From Armatimonadota bacterium (GTDB lineage: Bacteria; Armatimonadota; JAAZEB01), in contig JAAZEM010000079.1 in NCBI GenBank assembly GCA_012512265.1, positions 1 through 64,000 of the forward strand: a stretch of DNA of 64,000 bases, written 5' to 3'. Under the pieces are notes generated by a model that saw only the letters and a list, made by a program, of their open reading frames with translations, was not told the origin of the DNA and ran no database searches. Position 1 is the stretch's first letter. Each line of letters starts with the position of its first letter. Position numbers and translations under genes: made by a program. Positions 19,579-28,300 of the stretch are shown here, piece after piece.

Positions 19579-20625
19579 TTAGCGGTACCAGTTGGCTGTG
19601 AGATACTCGATGTAGCGGTCCATCATCGCCTTCGGAATGTTGGGCGGGAGGTGGTTGCCGACGGCAAAGATCACGCCCTTGCATTTGCGGGCCACCTCGA
19701 AGGTACGGTCCATCGACGCGCGCACCTGATCCCATGTGCCGAAGGCCATATCGCGGCAATCGGTGAAACTCCCGACCAGGCAGTGCGAGCTGCCAAAGCG
19801 CTCTGCCGCCCAGCCGAAATCGACGAACGGCTCGAAGATGAGGCCGTCGGCGCCGGCCTCGACGATCTCCTCCGCGAACTCGGTGTAGTCGCCATCCGAG
19901 CAGAAGAGGACCTTCTTGCCGGCGGCGCGCAGCGGTTTCCAGAGCTCCGCGTAGCGCGGGATGATCACCTTGCGGTAGATATCCGGGTGCATGAAGGCGC
20001 CTTCCGCCCAGACGAAATCGTCGTGCTGGATCACCACCTCGACGCTTGTCTTGGCCCAGGCCTCCATGTGGTGGCGCGTGTAGCGATAGAAGCTGTCGAA
20101 AACGGGCTCCATCCTGGACACGTTGGCCGCACCGAGCAGCAGCATCTCCCAGCCGAAGGTAGCGATGGCGCCCGAGACGATCGTCCTGTAGTAGCCGCCC
20201 GCGGTGAGTTGGTCCGGCCACGCCCGCCGGGCGTTCTGGACGAGCTGCTCGTAAGCCTGCACCTGGGCATCGAAATCCGGCAGCCCGTACTCGGCGACGG
20301 CATCAAAGGCCCACACCTCATCCACCGTCTCGAAGGGACAGCGCGCTGGCGCGCGCCGGTCGCTCCCATCGGAGGCGTACACCGCATGCCCCATGTCTGT
20401 CACGCGACCACGCGCCCCCCAGTTCACGTGAAGGCCATCGTTCGTGCCCCATAGGAAGTCCATTCCCCAGAAGTCATAGAAGCGCCGGTGCGCCTCCTGC
20501 GACGCGGGATCCAGGCCCGTTTTCTCACGAATGTACTCTGTGTGGTAGCTCAGGCTGTAGTCGGTGTGGGCGAGGCGTGATGTCGGCCTGAGATAGATGG
20601 TATCGAGCGCCAACTCTCTGCTCAC
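19579..20625 (-). CDS. URO-D-family protein lacking the zinc triad
   Basis: The 348-residue URO-D-fold protein is related to the one at 15645-16655. Unlike that one, the metal motif reads VLFCSDGD, with no His two residues before the Cys, and the C-terminal Cys is replaced in AVGNHLPPNIP. Catalysis by zinc-thiolate methyl transfer is therefore doubtful. I chose the GTG at 20625 because GGAGGT lies 4 bp upstream. The ATG at 20646 has no ribosome binding site. The ATG at 20775 overlaps the archease stop but would add a stretch of non-protein-like sequence. Confidence 0.7.
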   Translation of the reverse strand: MSRELALDTIYLRPTSRLAHTDYSLSYHTEYIREKTGLDPASQEAHRRFYDFWGMDFLWGTNDGLHVNWGARGRVTDMGHAVYASDGSDRRAPARCPFETVDEVWAFDAVAEYGLPDFDAQVQAYEQLVQNARRAWPDQLTAGGYYRTIVSGAIATFGWEMLLLGAANVSRMEPVFDSFYRYTRHHMEAWAKTSVEVVIQHDDFVWAEGAFMHPDIYRKVIIPRYAELWKPLRAAGKKVLFCSDGDYTEFAEEIVEAGADGLIFEPFVDFGWAAERFGSSHCLVGSFTDCRDMAFGTWDQVRASMDRTFEVARKCKGVIFAVGNHLPPNIPKAMMDRYIEYLTANWYR

Positions 20626-20771
20626 GAGCACCTCCGGCCGAAGCATGTTCGGACACCGTTGCGTGGGCGGGCCCGCCGCCAGCACTCTGGCATAGTGGTT
20701 CGGCCCGTCATGTGACGATTCCCCCCGGCGATGACATGCCGGCCCCGCTCTCGAGGCACGCGCGGGTATGG

Positions 20772-21197
20772 TCATACGTCGAAAACGACGGTGGCGGTCA
20801 GATCCTCGCCATCGCGCTCGATTTTCAGGTCATAGTAGGTCGCGGCCTTCACCGAGTGGATCGCGGAGAGGTCCGGGTCGGGATAGGCGAGGGCCTCCAC
20901 GCCGGCGTCGCAGGAGTGGCTGAGGATCTCAACGTCAGTGTACACCTCGGCGTGGGTCTCTGCCAGGTAGATGAGCTCATTGAGGAAGGTGACCAACAGC
21001 CCCTCCTCATCGGGAGCGCCCTCGGAAACGACACGGCGTGGGGAGATGCCGGGAACACGGTGCGGCTCCAGGCTCTCGCGGCCAAGAGAAGCGGCGGTGA
21101 CACCGAGAGCGGCCGCCCGGAGGAGGGCGGGCAGGTCGCGGCCGCGCGCGCGAATCGCAATATCGGCTGTGTGCGGAACGAATACGAAATTGGCCAT
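20772..21197 (-). CDS. archease
   Basis: The 141-residue protein matches archease: HTADIAIRARG at the N-terminus, FLNELIYLAET in the middle and the C-terminal VKAATYYDLKIERDG. In characterised systems archease activates the RNA ligase RtcB by promoting its guanylylation. No rtcB is present in this window. The ATG at 21197 follows AAAGGGG at a long spacing. Its own promoter lies at 21236-21265, with a leader of about 32 nt. Confidence 0.9.
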   Translation of the reverse strand: MANFVFVPHTADIAIRARGRDLPALLRAAALGVTAASLGRESLEPHRVPGISPRRVVSEGAPDEEGLLVTFLNELIYLAETHAEVYTDVEILSHSCDAGVEALAYPDPDLSAIHSVKAATYYDLKIERDGEDLTATVVFDV

Positions 21198-21235
21198 CAC
21201 TCAGGTGCCCCTTTCGCCTGCTTCTGCTGGAACCC

Positions 21236-21265
21236 ATTATACCCGGCGTGGGGCGGGCTCGGCAA
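21236..21265 (-). promoter_or_regulatory. promoter of archease
   Basis: Minus strand: TTGCCG (21260-21265), 18-bp spacer, TATAAT (21236-21241). It is divergent from the promoter at 21415-21443, with about 150 bp between them. The local string GGGTATAATGGG is identical to that at the prepilin promoter. Confidence 0.75.
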
Positions 21266-21414
21266 GCCCTGTTCCATCGCGCAAACGCCCATACTGCAGG
21301 CGTGCGCGGGCACAGACATCCGCACTGCACGGGTCGCGCGGGCGTCAGTACCCGCGCTGCTTGTGTCTCCAGGCTCGTGCCTGTTGGCCTGGGAGAACGC
21401 CGCTTGCCTGCCAG

Positions 21415-21443
21415 TTGACACCAAAGAATCGGCGTGGTAAGAT
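21415..21443 (+). promoter_or_regulatory. strong promoter of a 41-codon ORF
   Basis: TTGACA (21415-21420), 17 bp, TAAGAT (21438-21443). Transcription from about 21450 gives a 73-nt leader that ends with GAGGAGGATC just before the ATG at 21523. Confidence 0.8.
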
Positions 21444-21522
21444 GAGATTGGTCGGGTGAGTGGTCGGAAGCGATTGCTGGCCTGGCTCTTTTGCTTGCGC
21501 CCATTGTCTTGAGGAGGATCGC

Positions 21523-21648
21523 ATGGGAGTATTTCTTCTGTCGATGGTAGCATCAAGCCTGCTGATCACGGTCATGACGCTGCGCCCCCGCATGGCCCCT
21601 GTGCGCGTTCGCGCTGGTCGCCCGGCGCGCCTTTCCCGCACCCGCTGA
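21523..21648 (+). CDS. 41-residue membrane peptide with Arg-rich tail
   Basis: The ATG at 21523 is preceded by GAGGAGGATC at good spacing and by a near-consensus promoter, so this short ORF is probably expressed. The peptide has a single hydrophobic segment (VFLLSMVASSLLITVMTL, residues 3-20) followed by a strongly basic Arg/Pro tail. It has no cleavage site, Cys or prepilin motif. It could be a single-pass small protein, a leader peptide or a toxin-like peptide; nothing identifies its role. A weak hairpin (AAGCGG/CCGCTT, about 21669-21690) follows it. Confidence 0.55.
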   Translation: MGVFLLSMVASSLLITVMTLRPRMAPVRVRAGRPARLSRTR

Positions 21649-21904
21649 TTCCCAGGTTTCCCTTCCTAAAGCGGCGCTGTCGCACCGCTTCTCCTCCCGC
21701 CCCGGGAGAAGGGCAGGCGGTGGCCGTCCGCGTTGCTTCGTTTGCTTTTCGTCATGGGCGGCTCGGGCCGTTGTCTCCTCCTGAGGCCTGAGCTGACGCC
21801 GATAACCGATCCCGCGCTCACATCTCCCCTCGCACGAGCGCCCACTCCTGCGGCTGCCTCTCGTGGTTGCCGCACGTCTGGTCGTGGATCACCCCCTCCT
21901 GCGG

Positions 21905-21933
21905 TTGTTCAACCTGCCAGGCTACCCTATAGA
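21905..21933 (+). promoter_or_regulatory. promoter of the HTH-receiver regulator
   Basis: TTGTTC (21905-21910), 17 bp, TATAGA (21928-21933). Transcription would begin near 21940 and read through the 10-bp direct repeats at 21973-21992. Confidence 0.6.
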
Positions 21934-21972
21934 TCCGTTAGGCATCCGCCATAATCGAAAATAGAGACGCAG

Positions 21973-21996
21973 TAACCACCAATAACCATCAATACC
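21973..21996 (+). repeat. 10-bp-period direct repeats upstream of the HTH-receiver gene
   Basis: TAACCACCAA (21973-21982) is followed immediately by TAACCATCAA (21983-21992) and a partial third unit TACC. One mismatch separates the two full units. One helical turn per repeat suits a protein that binds direct repeats cooperatively on one DNA face. AT-rich sequence here contrasts with its GC-rich surroundings. Confidence 0.6.
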
Positions 21997-22009
21997 ACGG
22001 GTGGGCCAG

Positions 22010-22561
22010 ATGACGGATGTGATGACGATCAAGCAGCTCGCGGAGTACCTGCAGCTCCCGGTGACATCGCTCTACCAGATGGCGCAGAGCGGGAGGCTGC
22101 CAGCCGCGAAGGTGGGAAAGCATTGGCGATTCCAGCGGCAGATGATCGATGAGTGGCTGCGCCATCAGAGCGCTTGGGGAAGCCGCCGGGTGTTGGTGGT
22201 GGATGATGACGACCTGGTCCGACAAACTTTCAGAGACAGCCTGGAGGTGATTGGGTGCCAGGTGTGTCTGGCGGCCGATGGCGATGAGTGCCTGGCGCTC
22301 GCCGAGCGCGAAACGTTCGATCTCATCTTCCTCGATCTGGTGATGCCGGGCAAAGATGGTGTGGATGTGCTCAGCGCCCTCCGCGGGCGGGGGTGCAAGA
22401 CGCACGTGGTGCTGATCACTGCGTATCCAGAGAGCGACCTCTTGAACGAGGCGCTCAAGCACGGACCGATCACGCTGATTCGCAAGCCGGTCGGCATTGC
22501 CGCGGTGCAATCGACCGCGGAGATGCTGCTCGATCTGCGCCGGCCAGCGATGCACTCTTAG
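22010..22561 (+). CDS. excisionase-type HTH fused to a response-regulator receiver domain
   Basis: The 183-residue protein begins with a MerR/excisionase-family helix-turn-helix (residues about 4-50; MTIKQLAEYL, then AAKVGKHWRFQ), the fold found in BldC and phage excisionases. A CheY-like receiver follows (about 62-178). Acidic residues VVDDDD, the phospho-acceptor Asp in DLIFLDLVMPGKDG, the Thr of VLITAYPE and the Lys of LIRKPVG are all present, so phosphorylation is plausible. No partner kinase is adjacent. It lies upstream of the Tad locus and probably regulates it. A GTG at 22001 is an alternative start. Confidence 0.8.
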   Translation: MTDVMTIKQLAEYLQLPVTSLYQMAQSGRLPAAKVGKHWRFQRQMIDEWLRHQSAWGSRRVLVVDDDDLVRQTFRDSLEVIGCQVCLAADGDECLALAERETFDLIFLDLVMPGKDGVDVLSALRGRGCKTHVVLITAYPESDLLNEALKHGPITLIRKPVGIAAVQSTAEMLLDLRRPAMHS

Positions 22562-22567
22562 AGGAAT

Positions 22568-22697
22568 GCCCCCGGGAGGTACGCCGGGGGCCAGAGTTTC
22601 CCTCAAGACGCCCTGCCGGGGGCGGGCCAGAATCCGGCGCAGTGGAAGGCCCGTAGGGTCCTTCTCGCATCGTGGGGTGAGGGCTCGGCAAGCCGAG
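22568..22697. other. two hairpins before the Tad operon
   Basis: CCCCCGG/CCGGGGG (about 22569-22590) follows the regulator stop codon, and CTCGGC/GCCGAG with an AA loop lies at 22684-22697. The first could attenuate readthrough from the regulator; neither has a T-run. No promoter was recognised in the 162-bp gap, so the Tad genes may depend on the regulator promoter. Confidence 0.4.
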
Positions 22698-22723
22698 TCC
22701 GTGGGGATAGGAAGTGTGGTTCG

Positions 22724-23605
22724 ATGACGAAAAGGCAGGGCCTGCTGCTGGCGCTGGCGCTGGCGTGCGGCTCAACTCTCCTCACCTACCTGTGGTATCA
22801 GGGCAAGGCGCCCGCCGCCGAAGCGGCCCGGCCAGGGGCGGAGGCGCGCAAAGAGACTTCCTCGGCGGTTGCGATCCAGCCGGCCTCAGAGCGTACCACC
22901 GCCGGGGGTTTCGCCGTGCCGCGCCATCAGCGCGCGGTCGTGATTACCGTCGATGCGACCCAAGGCGCCGGGGCGCTGGCTCAGCCGTCAGACCACGTTG
23001 ATATCCTCTTGGCGGCCAAGGACCTCCAGTCGCACTATCTAGCCGAGACGATTCTCCAGGACGTGCCCGTTCTCGGGCCGACCGGTACCGAGACGAACGC
23101 TACCGCTGCCCCAGCCACGCGCGACGGCAAGCGGCAGATCGTCGTCGCTGTGAGTCCGCACGATGCCCAGCGGCTCATGGCCGCGCAGCTGCGGGGTGAC
23201 CTCGTCATCACGCTCCGCAATCCCGGAGACCGCGAGTACGCGTACGTGCGCCCGGTGGTCAACCCGGCAGCGCCCAAGCCGGCGCCTGTGCCCGCGCCCG
23301 CGGCAGCAGCCCCCGCGAAACCGGCTACGCCGCCGGCCGCAAACCCGGCGCCTGCGCGGCGCACGGCACCGCGTCCGGCACGTCCGGCGCCTCGCCGCCC
23401 CTCGATGGCGGTGGCTGGCATCCCTCCCGAGCCGGTCCAGGTGCTTCCTCCGCCCACGCGCCCGGTAGCGCCGCTGGCTCCTGTCTCGCGGCCGGCGCCG
23501 GCAGCGCCTAGCGCCTCGGACTCGCGCTCCGCGGATTCCCCCGCGCCGAAAGCGATTGAGGTGGTCAAGGGCACCTCGGTACAGACGGTTCTGGTGAAGG
23601 AGTAG
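22724..23605 (+). CDS. cpaB: CpaB/RcpC-like Tad pilus assembly protein, shortened N-terminus
   Basis: The 293-residue protein has an N-terminal membrane anchor (about 5-22). It then has the RcpC/CpaB periplasmic region (RAVVITVDATQGAGALAQP, then DHVDILLAAKD and ETILQDVPVLG, about 65-130). The SAF-type beta-clip domain that normally lies between anchor and this region is not evident. After about residue 175 comes a Pro/Ala-rich tail of about 85 residues, probably a periplasmic spacer. It is the first gene of the Tad group. Family members help assemble or stabilise the outer-membrane secretin of Tad systems. Confidence 0.75.
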   Translation: MTKRQGLLLALALACGSTLLTYLWYQGKAPAAEAARPGAEARKETSSAVAIQPASERTTAGGFAVPRHQRAVVITVDATQGAGALAQPSDHVDILLAAKDLQSHYLAETILQDVPVLGPTGTETNATAAPATRDGKRQIVVAVSPHDAQRLMAAQLRGDLVITLRNPGDREYAYVRPVVNPAAPKPAPVPAPAAAAPAKPATPPAANPAPARRTAPRPARPAPRRPSMAVAGIPPEPVQVLPPPTRPVAPLAPVSRPAPAAPSASDSRSADSPAPKAIEVVKGTSVQTVLVKE

Positions 23606-23609
23606 GGCC

Positions 23610-24818
23610 GTGGGAGACAAAGGCCAGATCACCCTACTCATCGCCTGCCGGGAGCGCCCTGACCTGATCGGGCTGGACCACGTGCATACCGCCCAGGGAG
23701 TCATTCGGGTGGTGGGCCAGGTGCACGACTCCCTGGAGGTTCTCCAGGGAGTCGTGGGGATGCGCCCCGATGTGCTCCTGATCGACGGGCAGGCGCCCGA
23801 GTTCGACGCTCTCAACACCACGCTCGAGGTGAGCGCGTCCACGCGGAGCACCGGCGTCATTGTGCTAGGCGGGGAGGACTCTGCTGACTACCTGCGCCGG
23901 GCAATGCGCGCCGGCGCGAAGGAATGCCTCACTGCGTCGGTGGATCTCGACACCCTCGCCGATGCGATTGCCGAGGTGGCGTCCATTCAGAGGCAGCTCT
24001 TCCCGGTGGATGGGCCGGCTGCCAGCGGCGATGGCAGCCACCTCTCCCGCGTGATCACCGTCTGTGGGGGCAAGGAAGGGGTGGGCAAGACCACCATCGC
24101 CGTCAACCTGGCCGTGGCGTTGGCGCGCGTCTCCGGAGACCGCGTCGCGCTTCTCGACCTGGCCTTTGGCGACGCCGCGGTGATGCTTAACCTGACCACG
24201 CACCACGGCTTCGCGGAGCTGCAGGCGCAGGAAGGCCGGGTGGATCCCACCAGCCTGCGCGAGCTGATGCGGCAGCATGAGGCGGGAGTCAGCGTGCTCC
24301 CGCGCGTGGCGCGGCTGCGCTATCTCGAGCAGGATCCGGTGGATGCTTACGTCGTTCAGGACGTGGTTGGTTACCTGCGCGAGCAGTTCCGCTACATCGT
24401 CGTCGATAACCCGCCGATGCATCTGGAGAGCGAGCTCCAGAGCCTATCGCTGGCAGATGAGGTGCTGTGCGTCACCACACCGTGGGATATCCTGACCCTT
24501 CGCAACACCCGCGCGTTTCTGGATGCGGCGGTGGGCACCTTTTGCCCGTCGGATCGCGTGCGCCTGGTGTTGAACCGCAGTGACGACCACGCCATGGTGA
24601 GCCGGGCGGATGTAGAGAAGGCGCTGCAACGCACGGTCTCCATTTACATTCCCAATGATGCGCGCCTGGTCGCCTCCTCGATCAATGTGGGCGTGCCGTT
24701 CGTCATCAGCAAGCCGGAGAGCCCCGTTTCGCGCGCCATCAAGCAGTTTGCTGCCAGCATCGCCGGCGTGGAGAAAACGTCGGGCTCGGTCCGACGGGCA
24801 TTCGCGCTCTTTCGCTGA
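23610..24818 (+). CDS. tadZ: TadZ/CpaE-like pilus-localising ATPase
   Basis: The 402-residue protein has an atypical receiver-like domain (residues about 8-125), then a ParA/MinD-type ATPase domain. Its deviant Walker A is GGKEGVGKTTIAVNLA (about 152-167), with both Lys residues kept, so ATP binding is likely. In Tad systems this protein places the machinery at its cell site. GTG at 23610 follows AAGGAG at 23597-23602, within the end of cpaB. The gap to cpaB is 4 bp, indicating co-translation. Confidence 0.85.
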   Translation: MGDKGQITLLIACRERPDLIGLDHVHTAQGVIRVVGQVHDSLEVLQGVVGMRPDVLLIDGQAPEFDALNTTLEVSASTRSTGVIVLGGEDSADYLRRAMRAGAKECLTASVDLDTLADAIAEVASIQRQLFPVDGPAASGDGSHLSRVITVCGGKEGVGKTTIAVNLAVALARVSGDRVALLDLAFGDAAVMLNLTTHHGFAELQAQEGRVDPTSLRELMRQHEAGVSVLPRVARLRYLEQDPVDAYVVQDVVGYLREQFRYIVVDNPPMHLESELQSLSLADEVLCVTTPWDILTLRNTRAFLDAAVGTFCPSDRVRLVLNRSDDHAMVSRADVEKALQRTVSIYIPNDARLVASSINVGVPFVISKPESPVSRAIKQFAASIAGVEKTSGSVRRAFALFR

Positions 24819-24836
24819 TCGGGGAGGAGGTAGAGG

Positions 24837-26225
24837 GTGGTAGATTCCCTGCGCCTGCATGACCTGCGCCCCGGACTGCTGGACGGTCGAATCCAAGGGG
24901 GGGCTGTGGCGCGGAAGGACAAGGTCACCTTCGGGGATCGGCCTGCGCTACCAGAGCATATGCTCTCGTTGCGGGCCAAGATACACCAGCGCGTGCTTCA
25001 GGAGATGGATGCAGAGACGCTCCGCTCGGCCACGCGATCCGGGTCGGACCGCGACGAGGTGCAGCGGCGGGCCCAGCAGGCGATGTTGGCGACGCTGACT
25101 GAGGATGGCATCCAGGTCGTGCCTAGCTTGCGAAACATCCTCCTGGCAGAGGTGATGGACGAGCTCCTCGGGTATGGGCCAATCCAGCCGTTGCTGGATG
25201 ATCCGGCGATTACCGAGGTGGTGGTCAACGCGCCCCGCGAGGTCTTCGCCGAGAAGGCGGGTCGGCTGCGGCGCACCGACCGCATGTTCAACGACAATGC
25301 GCACGTGCTGCGGATCATCAACAAGATCGTGGCCCCTCTGGGCCGGCGCGTTGATGAGAGCTCGCCGATGGTGGATGCCCGTCTGCCGGATGGCTCTCGC
25401 GTCAACATCGTCGTGCCCCCGGTCGCTCTCAGGGGTCCGGCGATCACGATCCGCAAGTTCTCGCGCATTCCGTTCACGGTGCATGACCTGATCCAGAAGG
25501 GGACGCTCACCGAGCCGATGGCTACCTTCCTGCGCGCTTGCGTAGAGGCCCGGCTCAATATGCTCATCTCTGGAGGCACGGGAAGCGGCAAGACGACGAC
25601 GCTCAACGTTCTCTCCTCCTTCATCCCGGACCACGAGCGTGTCGTCACTATCGAGGATGCTGCGGAGTTGCAGCTTCACCAGGAGGATCTGGTGGCGCTG
25701 GAGGCGCGCCCGGGCACCGTGGAGGGGAAGTGCGCGGTCACGATTCGCGACCTAGTGCGGAACTCGCTGCGCATGCGCCCGGATCGGATTGTCGTCGGCG
25801 AGGTTCGCGGCGGCGAATCGCTCGACATGCTTCAGGCGATGAACACGGGCCATGATGGCTCGTTGAGCACCATCCACGCCAACTCGCCGCGCGACGCCCT
25901 GGCCCGGTTGGAGACGCTGACGCTCATGTCGGGCGTCGACCTGCCGATGCGCGCGATCACCAAGCAGATCGCCAGCGCCATCCAGGTGATTGTGCAGCAA
26001 GGCCGTCTCCAGGATGGCACGCGCAAGGTGACGCACATCACGGAGGTGCATGGGATGGAGGGCGACACGGTCCTCCTGCAGGATATCTTCGTCTTCGAGC
26101 AGACGGGAGTGAGCCCGGATGGTCGGGTGATTGGCGAGCACCGGCCGACGGGTCTCCGCCCGCGGGCACTCGCGCGCCTGGAAGCGGCGGGAATCCGCCT
26201 GCCGCCCTCGCTCTTCTTGCGCTAG
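24837..26225 (+). CDS. tadA: TadA/CpaF-type secretion ATPase
   Basis: Hexameric cytoplasmic motor ATPase of Tad/type IVc pilus or type II-like secretion. The 462-residue protein has the N-terminal all-beta domain with [19 protein letters not shown] (about 115-133), Walker [11 protein letters not shown] near residue 247, the Asp box [11 protein letters not shown] near 270-280, and the His box with [12 protein letters not shown] near 340. GTG at 24837 has a GGGAGGAGG site. Lengths and motif order are normal. Confidence 0.93.
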   Translation: MVDSLRLHDLRPGLLDGRIQGGAVARKDKVTFGDRPALPEHMLSLRAKIHQRVLQEMDAETLRSATRSGSDRDEVQRRAQQAMLATLTEDGIQVVPSLRNILLAEVMDELLGYGPIQPLLDDPAITEVVVNAPREVFAEKAGRLRRTDRMFNDNAHVLRIINKIVAPLGRRVDESSPMVDARLPDGSRVNIVVPPVALRGPAITIRKFSRIPFTVHDLIQKGTLTEPMATFLRACVEARLNMLISGGTGSGKTTTLNVLSSFIPDHERVVTIEDAAELQLHQEDLVALEARPGTVEGKCAVTIRDLVRNSLRMRPDRIVVGEVRGGESLDMLQAMNTGHDGSLSTIHANSPRDALARLETLTLMSGVDLPMRAITKQIASAIQVIVQQGRLQDGTRKVTHITEVHGMEGDTVLLQDIFVFEQTGVSPDGRVIGEHRPTGLRPRALARLEAAGIRLPPSLFLR

Positions 26226-26227
26226 GA

Positions 26228-27196
26228 ATGAGAGCCGGAGAGATGCCTCCACTCCTCTTAATGGCAACGGTCTTCCTCGGAACGCTGGGGGGCGTGCTCG
26301 TGGCCCAGTATTACGCCACGCGTGCCCAGCGGACCGTAGGGCAGCGCATGCGCACCGTCATCGAGGGCCTTCCCGACCAGGCGAGCGTCCCAGGCGCGCA
26401 CGGGGTGGGTGATTACTTTCCCAATGTGACCGCGCGGTTGCAGGAGACCTCCTACTTCCATCGGGTGGAAAGGCGGCTGGTGGCGGCGGGAGTGCCTCTG
26501 AGGGCGGCGGAGTTTATCACGATCTGTATTCTGGTGGGGGCTGCCGGGTTTCTGACCGCGGCTGTGTGGAGCCACCAGCCGGTGCGCGCGCTGATCTGGG
26601 GCGCGGTCGGGTTTGCCTCGCCGCACTTGGTGCTGAATGCCTTGGCCGAGCGCCGCCGCCAAGTCCTGGAAGCCCAGCTTGCCGACACCCTCGTGATGAT
26701 CTCCTCCGCGTTGCAGGCAGGGTTCAGCTTCTTGCAGGGTGTTCAGATGGCCGCGGATCAGATGCCCCAACCGATTGGCGGCGAGCTGCAGCGCATGGTG
26801 CGCCTGGTGCAACTTGGCATGCCCGTGGAAGAGGCGCTGAATCAACTGGGCGACCGCGTTCAAAGCTGTGACTACGATCTCATGATCGCGGCGACGACGC
26901 TCCAACTGGCGACCGGCGGCAACCTGATCCGTCTCTTCAAGACGATCACGGAGACGATTCAGGAGCGCCTGCGCATTCGCGGCGAGATCCAGGCAACGAC
27001 CGCTGAGGGACGGTTGAGCGCCATGGTCCTCGTCGCCCTCCCGGTGATCATGCTGGTGGTCCTGATGGTGATCAAGCCGGACTATGCCCACTCGATGCTC
27101 TTCCACCCGACGGGCGTTGCCATGCTCAAGGGTGCGGGGCTCCTCCAGATCGTCGGCATTCTGGCCATTCGGCGGATATTGAGCCTGGACCTGTAG
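26228..27196 (+). CDS. tadB: Tad inner-membrane platform protein TadB
   Basis: The 322-residue protein has an N-terminal membrane segment, paired membrane helices near 100-145, the cytoplasmic GspF/T2SSF-like helical domain (about 155-285; SSALQAGFSFLQGVQMAA), and C-terminal membrane helices. TadB and TadC form the membrane platform on which TadA acts. It starts 2 bp after tadA, so translational coupling is likely. An in-frame ATG at 26243 is an alternative. Confidence 0.88.
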   Translation: MRAGEMPPLLLMATVFLGTLGGVLVAQYYATRAQRTVGQRMRTVIEGLPDQASVPGAHGVGDYFPNVTARLQETSYFHRVERRLVAAGVPLRAAEFITICILVGAAGFLTAAVWSHQPVRALIWGAVGFASPHLVLNALAERRRQVLEAQLADTLVMISSALQAGFSFLQGVQMAADQMPQPIGGELQRMVRLVQLGMPVEEALNQLGDRVQSCDYDLMIAATTLQLATGGNLIRLFKTITETIQERLRIRGEIQATTAEGRLSAMVLVALPVIMLVVLMVIKPDYAHSMLFHPTGVAMLKGAGLLQIVGILAIRRILSLDL

Positions 27197-27310
27197 CCCG
27201 GCAACACGCCGTGGGTAGCGGCAAGCCGGGGAGCGTGAAGCAAAGGACGGGGCCGCGCGTTGGGGGCGGCCAGGTTTCTTCGTCACCAACTTGGGCTGGG
27301 GAGATAGACA

Positions 27311-28237
27311 ATGTGGATCGCGGTACTCATCGCCTGGACAGTGACGCTCGCCGTGGGCCTCTTCTTCCTCGTGACGCGCACCGATCGCGACATCGCCCTG
27401 GGCCGGCTGGAGGAAGTGACCGAAGGCGAGATTGCTCGCATCGCGCGGGAAGAGCGCGCGCGCGATCTGAGTGGCTCTCCCGCGCGCCGGCTGATGGAGA
27501 CGCTTTTCGCGCCCATCGGCGAGTTTGTCAAGCGCATCTCCAGCATCGGCGGTGATGTGGAGGGACGCCTCATCGGCGCTGGGCTCACCGGATCGCTCAC
27601 CGTCGGCGAGTTCGTGGGGATCAAGGTGGTGGCGCTTCTGGTGCTGGGCGCCACGGCGCTGATTGCCTTGCCGTACGTGCGCGCGATGGGCGAGCAGTCG
27701 CTTCTCCTCGCGCTGTTCGCGCTCCCGCTGGCCGGCTTCGTGGGGCCAGACCTGGTGCTCAACTACCTGGTGCGCGCGCGCAAGCGCATGATCCGGAAGC
27801 GATTGGTGGATGCACTCGACCTGATCGTGCTGAGCATGGAGGCGGGTGTGGGCTTCGAGGGCGCGCTGGCGCGCACGGCGGAGAAGATCCGCGGGCCGAT
27901 CTCCGAGGAGCTCAGCCAGATGCTGGGAGAGATCAACCATGGGAAGGCGCGTGCCGATGCCTTCAGCGATATGGCGGCCCGGGTTCAACTCGCGGAACTC
28001 TCTCTCCTCGTTGCCGCCATCAACCAGGCGGACCGGCTTGGCACGGGGATCGCCGATTCGCTGAGGGGCCTGGCCAGCAACCTGCGCGAGCGCAACATCC
28101 AGATCGCTCGCGAGGCGGCGGCCAAACTCTCGGTGAAGATGGTGTTTCCGCTGGTGCTCTTCATCTTCCCGGCGCTCTTTATCGTCATCCTGGGCCCCGC
28201 CATCATCTCCGTGATAGAGTCCGGGGGGCTGTTCTGA
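27311..28237 (+). CDS. tadC: Tad inner-membrane platform protein TadC
   Basis: The 308-residue GspF-like membrane protein is paralogous to TadB. It has an N-terminal membrane segment (2-20), two central helices around 110-145, a cytoplasmic helical domain (DALDLIVLSMEAGVGFEGAL, about 160-179) and a C-terminal hydrophobic helix (KMVFPLVLFIFPALFIVILG). GGGGAG precedes the ATG at 27311. The 114-bp gap after tadB contains no ORF worth calling. Confidence 0.88.
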   Translation: MWIAVLIAWTVTLAVGLFFLVTRTDRDIALGRLEEVTEGEIARIAREERARDLSGSPARRLMETLFAPIGEFVKRISSIGGDVEGRLIGAGLTGSLTVGEFVGIKVVALLVLGATALIALPYVRAMGEQSLLLALFALPLAGFVGPDLVLNYLVRARKRMIRKRLVDALDLIVLSMEAGVGFEGALARTAEKIRGPISEELSQMLGEINHGKARADAFSDMAARVQLAELSLLVAAINQADRLGTGIADSLRGLASNLRERNIQIAREAAAKLSVKMVFPLVLFIFPALFIVILGPAIISVIESGGLF

Positions 28238-28300
28238 GAGTCTGGGCAGCGTGCTCGCCGTCGCCGGCCACGGCGAGCATTGGTGACACATGAGGGAGCG

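Larger units (their letters stand above)
21649..22009. other. gene-free region carrying the regulator promoter and 10-bp direct repeats
   Basis: No protein gene is supported in these 361 bp. The first half contains GC hairpins (CTTCTC/GAGAAG-type, around 21689-21712). A promoter lies at 21905-21933, and TAACCACCAA-TAACCATCAA-TACC direct repeats lie at 21973-21996, just before the regulator gene. Confidence 0.5.

Noticed and set aside
20626-20775. Upstream start at 20775 for the URO-D-like gene, overlapping the archease stop
   Set aside because: The added 50 residues look unlike protein, while GTG at 20625 has a good ribosome binding site.
21523-21648. The 41-residue peptide as the missing Flp pilin of the Tad locus
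   Set aside because: It lacks the G-x4-EY signature of Flp prepilins and has an Arg-rich rather than small hydrophobic C-terminus.
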